A stretch of 64,000 nt of DNA from DASQHL01 sp963843685 (GTDB taxonomy: Bacteria > Chloroflexota > Dehalococcoidia > DSTF01 > JACRBR01). Where the stretch lies: contig CAWJLO010000008.1 of the NCBI GenBank assembly GCA_963843685.1, positions 124,001 to 188,000 on the forward strand, given 5' to 3'. The number at the start of each line of letters is the position of its first letter. Within the stretch, counting starts at the first letter, position 1. This document shows positions 54,798 to 63,621 of this stretch, one piece after another. The notes beneath the pieces were generated by a model. It searched no databases. It was given only the letters and a program-made list of their open reading frames with translations, and was not told the DNA's origin. Made by a program: the position numbers and the translations under genes.

Positions 54798-55895
54798 TTA
54801 GTCCAGCATCTCGTACGCCTTCAGATCCTCGATCGCCTCCAGCGTGCCCCGCGCGATCTTCCGGAACAGCTCCAGCCCCCGTTCGTTCGAAAGATCAAGC
54901 CCGCCCGCGCCGATCACCGAGTAGACGAGCAGCGTCAGCATCGACGTCCGGTAGTCCTCCCAGCACTGCTCGAAGCCATACCCGCGCACCCCATGCTCCA
55001 CCAGCGTGTCGAAGTACGACCGCACGATCTCCTGCTCGTGCGCACGCCGCTGCTCCGGCGGCAGCGTCCCCGCCACGAAGTACGCCACGTCGAACACACC
55101 GCCCGCTCGCGACGAGATCTGCCAGTCGATCACGGCGAACGCGGGTCCGCCGTCCGGCGACGCGAAGAACATGTTGTCCAACCGGTAGTCGCCGTGCACG
55201 ATCGTCCGCGGAATGTCGTTGCTCATCCGCCCCAGCAGGTTCCGCATCTCCTTCCCCAGGCGCGCTCCGGCCGCGCGCACCGTCGGCGTCAGCATGTCGC
55301 CGGCGAACTCCACGAACGGCGTCCAGCACAGTTCGTAGTTCTCTTCCGCCGCCGCAACGTTCCACTCGGCGTCGATCGCCGGGATCCACTCCAGCGCCTC
55401 CAGCTTCGGGCTGTTCCACCACGTCGACTGGAATTTCGCCAGCTCGTGGATCGCCATCCGGGCGTGCTCAACAGAGCATCCCGTTACTTGGTCCCCGACA
55501 ACCGCAGGCGCAAGGTCCTCCAGCAGCAGCAGGAAGTCGCCGTTCCCCGGCACGAACGCGTTGAAATAGCAGCGCGGCGTCCGCAGCTCGACCTGCTGCG
55601 CGATGTGCGCGTAGAATCCCGTCTCGCGCTCGTAGAACCGGAAGTACATGGCGACGTCCCGGTTCTCCTGCGCCGCCGCCGGGAACTTCGCGATCAGCGA
55701 CTGCGGAACGCCCGCCTCCGGCTTGTCGTATCGCAGCCGCACGTGCGCCAGCTGCCCCATGAACCCCGTGCCCTCGCCGATGATCTTCTTGTCGAACGAT
55801 GTCACGCTCGACGCCTGCGCCGCGCCGCTCGCCCGCAGCGCCTCCGTCAGCCACTCCGCCGTCAGCCCGCCTGGCGATGTTGGGAACTCCGACAT
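54798..55895 (-). CDS. APH/ecdysteroid-kinase-like phosphotransferase
   Basis: A 365-residue protein kinase-fold phosphotransferase. The catalytic loop VHGDYRLDNMFF and the metal-binding VIDWQISSRAGGVFD are clear; GEGTGFMGQLAHVRL may be the ATP loop. It resembles the aminoglycoside phosphotransferase/ecdysteroid 22-kinase families, so small-molecule phosphorylation is likely. The start is at 55895. It follows a 157-bp gap and ends 11 bp before the hydrolase-cyclase gene. Confidence 0.8.
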   Translation of the reverse strand: MSEFPTSPGGLTAEWLTEALRASGAAQASSVTSFDKKIIGEGTGFMGQLAHVRLRYDKPEAGVPQSLIAKFPAAAQENRDVAMYFRFYERETGFYAHIAQQVELRTPRCYFNAFVPGNGDFLLLLEDLAPAVVGDQVTGCSVEHARMAIHELAKFQSTWWNSPKLEALEWIPAIDAEWNVAAAEENYELCWTPFVEFAGDMLTPTVRAAGARLGKEMRNLLGRMSNDIPRTIVHGDYRLDNMFFASPDGGPAFAVIDWQISSRAGGVFDVAYFVAGTLPPEQRRAHEQEIVRSYFDTLVEHGVRGYGFEQCWEDYRTSMLTLLVYSVIGAGGLDLSNERGLELFRKIARGTLEAIEDLKAYEMLD

Positions 55896-56053
55896 GGTCA
55901 CGTTGCCCCTCTCGTGGTGCGCTTCGCATTGCCCATCCTCGACGAAGATTATGCGCCATCGATCGATTCTGGAGCGAGCATCAGCGGGACAGCGAGCAGC
56001 AATCCCCATCGTCAATGAACAAAACCTAATCCGTGGTTCCCCTAGCCCGCGCG

Positions 56054-56659
56054 TCACCCCACCGCCGCAAGCATCGCCTCCAGATCGTGCTCATTCACCA
56101 GGAAGTGCACCCCGTGCATCCCCGCCCCACGCGCCGCCTCCACGTTCGACACCAAATCGTCGACGAACACGCACTCCTCCACGCCCAACCCCAGGCGCTG
56201 CGCCGCCAGCCGGTAGATCCGCGCGTCCGGCTTCGCCATCCCCACCTCCGCCGACACCACCACGTCGTCGAACAGATCCATGATCCCGTGGTCGTCCCGC
56301 AGCCGCCCCCGCAACGACGAGTCCGCGTTGCTCAGCACCGACGTCTTGTACCGCGGCCGCAGCCGCCGGATCAGGTCGATGTTCGGCGCGATCAGGTGCT
56401 GCCGGTCCCGCCAGTGCATGTGCAGCGGCGGCAGCTCCCGCCCCGCCACCGTCTCCAGCTCCCGGTGCGCCGACGACAGCCACTCCTCCCGGTCCCCCAC
56501 CCCGATCTCCAACTGCCGCCACGTCTCGTTCGCGTACAGCGTCTCCAGCAGCGCCCGCTCCCGTAGTCCATGCTCAGCCTCGAGGTCCCGCGTCACCTCG
56601 AACTTCATGTCCCACAGCACGCCGCCGTAGTCGAAGATCACCCCCCGTATCACACTCAT
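56054..56659 (-). CDS. HAD-family hydrolase
   Basis: A 201-residue HAD phosphatase-like protein with IFDYGGVLWDM (the nucleophile Asp motif has Tyr-Gly-Gly), VLSNADSS, KPDARIYRLAAQRLG and ECVFVDDLVSNVEAA (the acidic motif IV). The cap is helical (C1 type). Most relatives are haloacid dehalogenases or sugar-phosphate phosphatases. The substrate is unknown. It runs divergently from the small membrane protein gene. Confidence 0.88.
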   Translation of the reverse strand: MSVIRGVIFDYGGVLWDMKFEVTRDLEAEHGLRERALLETLYANETWRQLEIGVGDREEWLSSAHRELETVAGRELPPLHMHWRDRQHLIAPNIDLIRRLRPRYKTSVLSNADSSLRGRLRDDHGIMDLFDDVVVSAEVGMAKPDARIYRLAAQRLGLGVEECVFVDDLVSNVEAARGAGMHGVHFLVNEHDLEAMLAAVG

Positions 56660-56718
56660 GTCCGCATTCTCGCACGTCCGTGCTGACGTCGCAGGTGAAC
56701 CCGCCGGACGCCATCACG

Positions 56719-56724
56719 TACTAT
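56719..56724 (+). promoter_or_regulatory. Putative -10 of the 157-residue membrane protein gene (leaderless type)
   Basis: TACTAT stands eight bases before the ATG at 56733; no Shine-Dalgarno is seen. Confidence 0.4.
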
Positions 56725-56732
56725 TGGTAGTG

Positions 56733-57206
56733 ATGCTTCCGATGCTCCCGCTCCTCCACGCCGCCGCGCCCCCGTCAAGGGCGTGGGGCGTTGACCTGCG
56801 TGTCGCCGCCATCGCCGCGATCATTGGCGTCTTCCTGATCGCCGTCCTCGCCTTCCCCGACGAAGTTCGGACGCTGCGCCGGCGCATGAAGCGCGCTGGC
56901 GCCGCCCGCTGCACCATCGCCATCCTCGCGGCATTCGCCGTCCTCCCGTCCGCCGTCCCCTACGACCATTTCTTCGCCCATAACGACGGGCCCGCGGACG
57001 CCGCCGTCCACGCCGCCCACTGCCACACCACCCCCGGTAGCTGCGCCGATGCGCCCATCAGCTCCGGCCCCGGACAGCTCCTCTTCTCCCAGCCAATGCT
57101 GCCCCCTCCCGCCGGCGACGACGCCCTGCCTTCGGCCGCGCACGTCGACAACCACGCGCTGACCGGCCGTAGCGTCCCACCCGAGCTGCGTCCCCCGATC
57201 GCCTGA
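56733..57206 (+). CDS. Membrane protein with a His/Cys-bearing tail
   Basis: A 157-residue protein. A TM (AAIAAIIGVFLIAVLAF) and a second hydrophobic stretch (CTIAILAAFAVLPSAVP) are followed by a soluble tail with HFFAHNDGPADAAVHAAHCH and TPGSCADAP. The His/Cys cluster could bind a metal, but no family is recognised. The ATG lacks a Shine-Dalgarno and has TACTAT eight bases upstream. The gene following, with a signal anchor, may also be envelope-related. Confidence 0.55.
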   Translation: MLPMLPLLHAAAPPSRAWGVDLRVAAIAAIIGVFLIAVLAFPDEVRTLRRRMKRAGAARCTIAILAAFAVLPSAVPYDHFFAHNDGPADAAVHAAHCHTTPGSCADAPISSGPGQLLFSQPMLPPPAGDDALPSAAHVDNHALTGRSVPPELRPPIA

Positions 57207-57322
57207 CCTCCTCGTGTCTTCTCAACCCTCACAGGACGGCCGAACGTCACCGGTGCCTGTGTGTTCCGTATGTGAGCGGCGTACCATGCCAACCATGGGC
57301 GCACGGCTCAATGGAGGAGCGA

Positions 57323-57838
57323 ATGCAAATGTCTGTCACACCCGCCACGACAGCGGGAAACGTTCGCGCGCGTAGCAGCGGTCCGAGCGGCGCGGCTCCG
57401 CGGCCGCCCGACCGAACGCCGCCGATGCCACGAGCGAACGCGGCCTTGGTCGCCGTCATCTCGGTCGCTGCCGCCGTCCTGCTGTTCACGGCGTGTTCCG
57501 GCAACAGCAAGAGTTCCGACGACGCTACGTCCGTGGCCAGGAGGTCCATCCAGGCCCTCATCGACCACGACAATCAGGCGTACCTCAATGAGCTCAATCC
57601 CGACTACCGCAGCGACCCCGCGCACGCACCCGACGCGAATGAGGACCTCGCCGGATGCAAGATCAAGGACGTCCGTACCGCGGCGACCGGCTCACAGAAC
57701 GTCACCGTCATCTTCGAGAGCCCCTGCGGCAGCTCCGGCGCGACCGGCTCCGCCGCACGGCCGCTCGTCGGATGCACCGTCTCACTCGCTCAGTCCAACG
57801 GCAGAGCGTACACCCAGGACTACGCCTGCACGACCTGA
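57323..57838 (+). CDS. Lipoprotein or signal-anchored protein (DUF4878-like)
   Basis: A 171-residue exported protein. A 34-residue basic/proline-rich leader precedes ALVAVISVAAAVLLFTACSG (TM with a lipobox-like LFTAC). The rest, RRSIQALIDHDNQAYLNELN and EDLAGCKIKDVR, resembles small lipoproteins of DUF4878 type. Start 57323 has GGAGG five bases ahead; a later ATG at 57425 would give a normal-length lipoprotein signal. It is 48 bp upstream of the DUF929 gene. Confidence 0.65.
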   Translation: MQMSVTPATTAGNVRARSSGPSGAAPRPPDRTPPMPRANAALVAVISVAAAVLLFTACSGNSKSSDDATSVARRSIQALIDHDNQAYLNELNPDYRSDPAHAPDANEDLAGCKIKDVRTAATGSQNVTVIFESPCGSSGATGSAARPLVGCTVSLAQSNGRAYTQDYACTT

Positions 57839-57886
57839 CCCGCGCGCCCGCAGCGACGCGACGCGCCGTACGAAGAGGAGTCTCAC

Positions 57887-58762
57887 ATGCCAGCGCAACC
57901 CAAACGACCAGCCAGGCGCACCCCTAAGCCCGTCGCCGAGCAGCCGTTCATCCAGAAGTATCGCCTCCACATCCTGATCGGCATCGCCGCCGTGGCGATC
58001 GTGGCCATCGTCGTCATCGCCGTCCTCCAGGCCGGCGGTGGCTCGAACGGCCCCGCCACCGCCGCCGCCCCGGCCGATCCCGCCCTCGTCCAGTCGGTCA
58101 CCGGCCTGCCCCAGTCCACCTTCGATACCGTTGGCACCGGCGGCGTCAAGAGCCCCCTGCGCGGCATCTCCGGCACCGCCCTGACCAGCGACGGCAAGCC
58201 GGCGGTGCTCTACATCGGCGCCGAATTCTGCCCCTATTGCGCCGCTGAGCGCTGGGCCGTGCTCGTCGCCCTCTCGCGCTTCGGCACGTTCGATGGTCTC
58301 AAGACCACCGCCTCCGCCCCGGACGACATCTACCCCAACACACCGACCTTCAGCTTCTACGGCGCCACCTTCACCAGCCAGTACCTCGCCTTCACGGGGG
58401 TCGAGACCAAGAGCAACGTCCGCTCCGGCGGCGACTACACGGCGCTGGAGACCCCCACTGGCGACCAACAGACCATCGCGGGTCAGTACAACCCCGGCGG
58501 CTCGATCCCCTTCATCGACTTTGGCAACAAGTGGACCGTATCCGGTGCCAGCTACTCGCCCGACCTCTTCTCCGGCCTCGACTGGCAGGGCATCGCCGAC
58601 AAGCTCGCCGACCCCACCTCAAAACAGGCGAAGTCGGTGCTCGGCGTCGCCAACATGATGACGGCCGCCATCTGCCAGCTCACCAACGGCCAGCCCGCCG
58701 ACGTCTGCACCGCCGCCGGGACGAAGGCTGGCGCCTGCGCGGTCGGGATCGGTGGCAACTGA
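57887..58762 (+). CDS. DUF929 membrane-anchored thioredoxin-like oxidoreductase
   Basis: A 291-residue protein with an N-terminal TM (ILIGIAAVAIVAIVVIAVL) and a soluble DUF929 domain. The thioredoxin-type active site is CPYC in YIGAEFCPYCAAERWAVL near residue 118. The extracytoplasmic domain likely forms or breaks disulfides. It overlaps the VKOR gene by 11 bp, so the two are a likely oxidase pair (VKOR recycles the thioredoxin-like partner). Confidence 0.85.
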   Translation: MPAQPKRPARRTPKPVAEQPFIQKYRLHILIGIAAVAIVAIVVIAVLQAGGGSNGPATAAAPADPALVQSVTGLPQSTFDTVGTGGVKSPLRGISGTALTSDGKPAVLYIGAEFCPYCAAERWAVLVALSRFGTFDGLKTTASAPDDIYPNTPTFSFYGATFTSQYLAFTGVETKSNVRSGGDYTALETPTGDQQTIAGQYNPGGSIPFIDFGNKWTVSGASYSPDLFSGLDWQGIADKLADPTSKQAKSVLGVANMMTAAICQLTNGQPADVCTAAGTKAGACAVGIGGN

Positions 58763-59237
58763 CGTGCTCCTGTCGCGACTCAACTCGCTGCTCGTCATCG
58801 GCCTCGCGCTCGGCGGCATCGGCGTCTCCGCCTACCTCACGACCGTCCACTACGCCCACGTCGAGCTCGTCTGCACGTCGAACGGCATCATCAACTGCGA
58901 GCAGGTGCTCAAGAGCTCCTACTCCACCGTGCTCGGCGTCCCCTGGAGCGTCGGCGGCATCGCCTGGTTCGCCGTCAGCGGCGCCCTCGCCGGCGCGGCC
59001 CTCCTTCGCCGCCCCGAGCCGCCGTTGCTCCAGCCCCTCCAGGTTGCGTGGTCCCTGCTCGGCCTCGCCGTTGTCATCTACCTCGTCGGCGTCGAGTTCA
59101 TCGCCCTCGACCACGTCTGCCTCTGGTGCACGTCCATGCACGTCCTCGTCGTCCTGACGCTGCTCCTCACGCTGCTGCGCACGCCTCCGGACGAAGACGA
59201 GTTCCCGGATCGCCGCCGCGAGGTGCCTGTTGACTGA
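58752..59237 (+). CDS. Vitamin K epoxide reductase (VKOR)-family protein
   Basis: A 161-residue, four-TM quinone-linked protein. Loop cysteines are in ELVCTSNGIINCEQVLKSSYS and the CxxC active site is CLWC in LDHVCLWCTSMH, matching bacterial VKOR homologues that oxidise periplasmic thioredoxins. It starts at a GTG inside the DUF929 gene, and the TTG start of lgt overlaps its stop. The three genes form a tight envelope operon. Confidence 0.9.
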   Translation: MATDVLLSRLNSLLVIGLALGGIGVSAYLTTVHYAHVELVCTSNGIINCEQVLKSSYSTVLGVPWSVGGIAWFAVSGALAGAALLRRPEPPLLQPLQVAWSLLGLAVVIYLVGVEFIALDHVCLWCTSMHVLVVLTLLLTLLRTPPDEDEFPDRRREVPVD

Positions 59238-60108
59238 CCCGACGGCCACACCCCTGGCGGCAATCCACATCGACATCGACCCCGTCGCCTTCCACCTCGG
59301 CCCGCTGGGCGTCCACTGGTACGGCCTCATGTACGTCGTCGCCATCACCATCGGCGCCATGGTCGCCGTCCGTTTCGCCCGCACGCTCCGCGCCGATGCC
59401 ACCCAGCTGGAGGACCTCCTCCCGTGGGGCATCGGCGCCGGCGTGCTCGGCGGCCGCCTCTTCTTCGTCGTCCAGAACCGCCAGCTCTACTACCTGCAGC
59501 ATCCCCAGGACATCCTCGCGTTCTGGCAGGGCGGCATGGCCTTCTTCGGCGGCATCGGCGCCGCCCTCATCTCCGTCTTCGTCTTCGCCCGCGCCCGCCA
59601 CATCTCCCCCTGGCCCCTCCTCGATGTCGCCGCCATCTTCGCCGCCGTCGGCCAGCCCTTCGGCCGCATCGGCAACGTCATCAACGGCGACATCGTCGGC
59701 TACCCGACGCACCTCCCCTGGGGCTTCGTCTACGAGAACGCCCACACCCTCGCGCCCGAGATCGGCGTCGCCTACCAGCCCGCCCCCGCCTACGAGATCC
59801 TCGCCAACCTCCTCCTCATCGCCTTCCTCCTGTTCGTCGTCACCCGAAGCCCGCGCCCTGGCGTCGTCGCCGCCCTCTACCTCGCCGGATATTCCGTTAC
59901 CCAGTTCGCCGTCTTCTTCTGGCGCGACAACTCCATCACCGCTCTCGGCCTCAAGCAGGCCCAGCTCACCTCCATCGTCACCCTCGCCGCCTCCCTCGCC
60001 CTCCTCTGGTGGCTGAACCGATACCCCCGCCCAATCCCACCCCTCCCCGGCTCCACCATTCCAACCACCCCCCCGGCAGGCGCAAACCTCTCGACGCCCC
60101 GCACCTGA
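59230..60108 (+). CDS. lgt: Prolipoprotein diacylglyceryl transferase
   Basis: Transfers diacylglycerol from phosphatidylglycerol to the lipobox cysteine. A 292-residue, multi-TM protein with the Lgt signature in PFGRIGNVINGDIVG (near residue 146) and the conserved GVHWYGLMYVVAI and QGGMAFFGG. The start is TTG with an overlap of 8 bp with VKOR. Lipoproteins in the window (lipobox LAASC at 17939 and 37732) are its likely substrates. The C-tail is Pro-rich. Confidence 0.93.
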   Translation: MTDPTATPLAAIHIDIDPVAFHLGPLGVHWYGLMYVVAITIGAMVAVRFARTLRADATQLEDLLPWGIGAGVLGGRLFFVVQNRQLYYLQHPQDILAFWQGGMAFFGGIGAALISVFVFARARHISPWPLLDVAAIFAAVGQPFGRIGNVINGDIVGYPTHLPWGFVYENAHTLAPEIGVAYQPAPAYEILANLLLIAFLLFVVTRSPRPGVVAALYLAGYSVTQFAVFFWRDNSITALGLKQAQLTSIVTLAASLALLWWLNRYPRPIPPLPGSTIPTTPPAGANLSTPRT

Positions 60109-60120
60109 TCCGAACCTGCG

Positions 60121-60161
60121 CTCCCCCTCTCCACGCCTTCAAGAGGGGGCTGGGCGGCGAG
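60121..60161. repeat. Dispersed palindromic repeat, fifth copy
   Basis: CTCCCCCTCTCCACGCC and GAGGGGGCTGGGCGGCGAGG repeat the family layout, with a mutated right arm (AAGAGGGGG). It follows lgt. Confidence 0.65.
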
Positions 60162-60295
60162 GTCTCCCGCTCAACAATGTGAATTCTCTCACGAGCTAAG
60201 GTTGATTTCGCCTCCCCCCGAAGTGCTACGCTCACCTTCGAACGCGGCCCGCACCCGCGGCGGATGCCGGCGTACCAGCGCAGGAGGCGAAGAGC

Positions 60296-61594
60296 ATCAG
60301 GGGCACGCTCAGCCCGCGCTCGTTTAGGGACAGTCGAGCGCGTACCCCCGCTCCCGGGACGGCAAGTCCAGACGCGCGCCGCATCGCGCGCAAGAAGCAC
60401 AGGGCGTACATACACGCCCTCGTGCTCGTGGCAGTCTTTCTCTCCGTCGGCTACGTCGCCCTCACCGGCGGCGCCCTCCGCTCACAGTCCGCCGCGTTCG
60501 CCGCTCCCGTCACCGGCCTCTCGCTCCCCGGCGTCAGCAGCAGCATCCCCGTCGCCGACGAGAACGTCCTCCGCCCACTCGAGACCAACACCACGCTCCA
60601 CACCGACCAGCCCGTCCCGCCCGAGCACGTCGAGGCGCAGCAGCAGCTCCAAGCGCTCGCCGCCACCCCGACGCCTGAACCGACCGCCCCGCCGCCGGAG
60701 GAGGACGCCATCGTCCGCGCCGCCTCCGTCGCTCCGCCGCCCGATCTTCCGCCCTACCAGGTCTACACCGTCCAGGACGGCGACACGCTCAGCTCCATCG
60801 CCACGAAGTTCGGCATCGATCCGCAGTACATCGTCGCCAACAACGCCGAGATCCAGAACGCCGACTTCCTCGTCCTCGGCCAGGGCCTGCTCATCCCCGC
60901 CGGCGACGGCGTCCTCCATGAGGTGAAGTACGGCGAGACCCTCAGCGACATCGCCACCGAGTACCAGGTCGACGTCTCCGACATCACCGGCTTCGCCGCC
61001 AACCACATCGCCGATTCCAACAACATCACCGAGACGGAGCTCATCTACGTCCCGAACGCCACCATCCCCGCCCCCGTGGCCGCCGCCCCGGTCGGCGCTC
61101 CGGCGCCGGACGCCGGACCCACGCCCGCAACGGGCGATGGAGGCGGCACCGCGCCGCCGCCCGCCGCCGCCCCGGACGCCCCGCGCTCCGGCAAGGGCCT
61201 CATCTGGCCCGTCGTCGGCCCCATCTCCAGCTGCTACTGCCCGTGGCATCCGCTCGGCATCGATATCGACGGCTACAACCTGGCCGGCGCCCCCATCGCC
61301 GCCGCCACCGACGGCACCGTCACCTTCGCCGGCGGCAACGCCTGCTGCTCCTACGGCCTCTACGTCGTCGTCATGAGCCCCGGCGGCATCGAGACCCTCT
61401 ACGGCCACCTCAGCTCCATCGCCGTGACGCAAGGAGAACAGGTAGCCCAGGGCGATACCCTGGGCATCATCGGCAGCACCGGCTACTCCACCGGCAGACA
61501 CCTGCACTTCGAAGTCATCGACAATGGCACGAGGGAGAACCCCCTCGACTACCTCCCCGGCCCCTACAACTGCGAACCCGGCCAGTGCCAGTAG
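60296..61594 (+). CDS. Exported LysM/M23-family peptidoglycan peptidase (putative ATC start)
   Basis: About 432 residues. A basic segment (RRIARKKHRAYIHA) precedes a TM anchor (LVLVAVFLSVGYVAL), then two LysM repeats (VYTVQDGDTLSSIATKFGI and VKYGETLSDIATEY), a Pro-rich linker and an M23 domain with LGIDIDGYNLAGAPIAAATDG and TGRHLHFEVI (HxH). The region upstream has no in-frame ATG, GTG or TTG before the TM, yet the basic n-region must be encoded. ATC at 60296 has AGGAGG (60282-60287) eight bases upstream, so I start there. GTG 60416 or 60422 would cut into the TM. A one-base sequence error is the alternative. Confidence 0.75.
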   Translation: MRGTLSPRSFRDSRARTPAPGTASPDARRIARKKHRAYIHALVLVAVFLSVGYVALTGGALRSQSAAFAAPVTGLSLPGVSSSIPVADENVLRPLETNTTLHTDQPVPPEHVEAQQQLQALAATPTPEPTAPPPEEDAIVRAASVAPPPDLPPYQVYTVQDGDTLSSIATKFGIDPQYIVANNAEIQNADFLVLGQGLLIPAGDGVLHEVKYGETLSDIATEYQVDVSDITGFAANHIADSNNITETELIYVPNATIPAPVAAAPVGAPAPDAGPTPATGDGGGTAPPPAAAPDAPRSGKGLIWPVVGPISSCYCPWHPLGIDIDGYNLAGAPIAAATDGTVTFAGGNACCSYGLYVVVMSPGGIETLYGHLSSIAVTQGEQVAQGDTLGIIGSTGYSTGRHLHFEVIDNGTRENPLDYLPGPYNCEPGQCQ

Positions 61595-61685
61595 CGGCGT
61601 AGCCTCCACCGCCGACCGACAACCGGCAACCCTGTACAATATCCCCAGCCCGCCGCACAGCTCCCCGCTAGACGAAGGACACACA

Positions 61686-63278
61686 TTGCGCCGGTTCGCC
61701 GTCGCCGCGGCCATCCTCGCCCTCGCCCTGCTCCCCGCCCTCCACCCTGCCACCCGCTCCCTCGCGGCCGGCGGCAGCACGCTCGACCGCCCCGAGGACC
61801 CCGTCGTCCTCACCGGCGCCAACCTCCCCACCCTCACCGGCATCGCCCCGCACAATCTCGTCGCCTTCCGATGGGACGGCGCATGGACCCAGATCCCCGT
61901 CCAGGTCGACGAGCGCGACACCAAGACCTTCACCACCGTCTACAACGGCGCCATCTCCTCCTCCACCACGGAGCTCTTCTACACCGACCCCAACACCTGG
62001 ACCGGCGCCGACTCCGACCCCACCTTCGACGCCAACGACGAGGTCGCCTTCATGTCGAAGGACGCCGGCGGCCAGGCCCCGTCCTTCACGCCCCCGCCGA
62101 ACACCGTCGCCGGCTACGGCGTCCAGATCACCGTCAACGACCCGCTCGCCCCCGCCGATCACGGCTGGGTCTACCTCTTCCGCTCCGACGGCACGCTCGA
62201 CCCAGCCGCCGGCCAGTCCTACGTCACCTACGACTTCTCCCTGGACTCCGGCGACTACAAGACCACCTACACCCTCGGCGACACCCACCCCGCCCTCGCC
62301 GGCAACCCCGAAAACTCCACCGTCACCACACCCAACTACGCCCTCCACTTCGGCGACCGCTGGCAGGACGACGCCCTCAACATCACCGTCGGCGGCGCCA
62401 CCGGCGTCGACATCCTCGACCGCCACAAGCCCATGTTCGCCCCCGGCGTCTGCGGCCGCAGCGAAGACACCTTCGACGGCTACATCAACACCAGCCCCAT
62501 CGAGGGCGCCTTCGTCGCCAACATCAGTGGCCCCGTCCGCGCCATCCGCTCCGTCGTCGGCGCCAATAGCGGCCCCCGCACCGAGCGCGACGAAATCTTC
62601 TACGCCCAGCGCGAGGACATCCGCACCGAGCTGCGCGTCCACGCCATCCCCAGCATCATGGACCTGCTCGACTACTCCCCCGACGCCTCCGGCATGACCT
62701 ACTACAACGACCTCAACACCGGCGGCGTCACCATCGATGGCGTACCCGATAGCCCGGCGCTCGGCCAGATCACCTGGCAGATGGTCACCGGCGCCCAGGG
62801 CTCGCTCGTCATCTCCGGCAAGAGCGACACCAACATCCCCGGCTTCGCCTACACCTCGTACTACGAGGACAACAGCACGAGCCCTATCACCCAGTGCACC
62901 GGCGATGCCTTCGCCTACGGCACCAGCGGCATCTACGTCAACATGTCCGGCGGCATCCCCTGCACCGACCCCGGCCTCGCCTGCACGAGCTACCTCAACA
63001 GCACGAACACCCTCTACTTCGAGCCACCGTCGCAGACCGTCGCCGACGCGCAGTCGCTGGACGCGCGCGCCAACGCCCCCCTCACGTTCAGCGTGGGAGC
63101 CTGGCCAGTGGAGTCAGTCGGGGGGATCGCGGAGCTGCCGGGGCCACTCTTGATGGCTGGTCGCGCCGGCACGGGGGCACCCTCGCGCGACGCGATGCCG
63201 CTGCTCGTCGCGGCCGCAGTCGGGCTTCTGGGCGTCGGTGCCGGCCTCCGCCGTGTCCGCCGGCGACGGTCACGCTGA
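61686..63278 (+). CDS. Large exported protein with C-terminal anchor
   Basis: A 530-residue protein. A TTG with GAAGGA six bases ahead starts a signal peptide (FAVAAAILALALLPALHP), and the mature part is rich in aromatic and Asp/Gly strands (FRWDGAWTQIPVQVDERD, NYALHFGDRWQDDAL, RTERDEIFYAQREDI). The C-terminus is a TM (LLVAAAVGLLGVGAGL) and RRVRRRRSR. No catalytic motif recognised; likely a surface protein. Confidence 0.75.
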   Translation: MRRFAVAAAILALALLPALHPATRSLAAGGSTLDRPEDPVVLTGANLPTLTGIAPHNLVAFRWDGAWTQIPVQVDERDTKTFTTVYNGAISSSTTELFYTDPNTWTGADSDPTFDANDEVAFMSKDAGGQAPSFTPPPNTVAGYGVQITVNDPLAPADHGWVYLFRSDGTLDPAAGQSYVTYDFSLDSGDYKTTYTLGDTHPALAGNPENSTVTTPNYALHFGDRWQDDALNITVGGATGVDILDRHKPMFAPGVCGRSEDTFDGYINTSPIEGAFVANISGPVRAIRSVVGANSGPRTERDEIFYAQREDIRTELRVHAIPSIMDLLDYSPDASGMTYYNDLNTGGVTIDGVPDSPALGQITWQMVTGAQGSLVISGKSDTNIPGFAYTSYYEDNSTSPITQCTGDAFAYGTSGIYVNMSGGIPCTDPGLACTSYLNSTNTLYFEPPSQTVADAQSLDARANAPLTFSVGAWPVESVGGIAELPGPLLMAGRAGTGAPSRDAMPLLVAAAVGLLGVGAGLRRVRRRRSR

Positions 63279-63439
63279 CGTCGGCACCACCGACTACGAG
63301 CAGGACCCTCAACGGTCACGGCATCGAGTACGACCGCTCCGTCGTCGGCCCGGGCCACAGCGGCCCCCCCGACGGCACCATCGCCGCCTCCGACGCCCAG
63401 CTAGCCTTCGCCCAGTTCAAACTCGCCTACCACTGCTGA
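63242..63439 (+). pseudogene. Orphan C-terminal fragment with a dockerin-like end
   Basis: A short frame with no start codon of its own reads NGHGIEYDRSVVGPGHSGPP then DGTIAASDAQLAFAQFKLAY before a stop at 63437-63439. The DGTI..SDAQLAF pattern resembles dockerin-type or calcium-binding tails of surface proteins. The first codons overlap the end of the 530-residue protein in a different frame. It may be the tail of a deleted gene. Confidence 0.35.
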
Positions 63440-63621
63440 CCCCCGCGCTCGACCGGGCGACCGCGCCCATCGCGCGTGCGACGCAGGCCGGCGTCTTCAT
63501 CAGCGGCTCCGCACCATCGCCGCCTCCTGTGTGACGGTGTCCTTGTCAGGCGTCAGCGCGCGACGTAGACGCACCGCTCGGCGCAATCGTATGCTGGAGA
63601 ACGCATTGGAAGGAGCTCATC

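Noticed and set aside
57295..57375. Small frame starting at ATG 57295 after TACCAT
   Set aside because: It runs only 26 codons with no recognisable features and overlaps the better-supported lipoprotein start.
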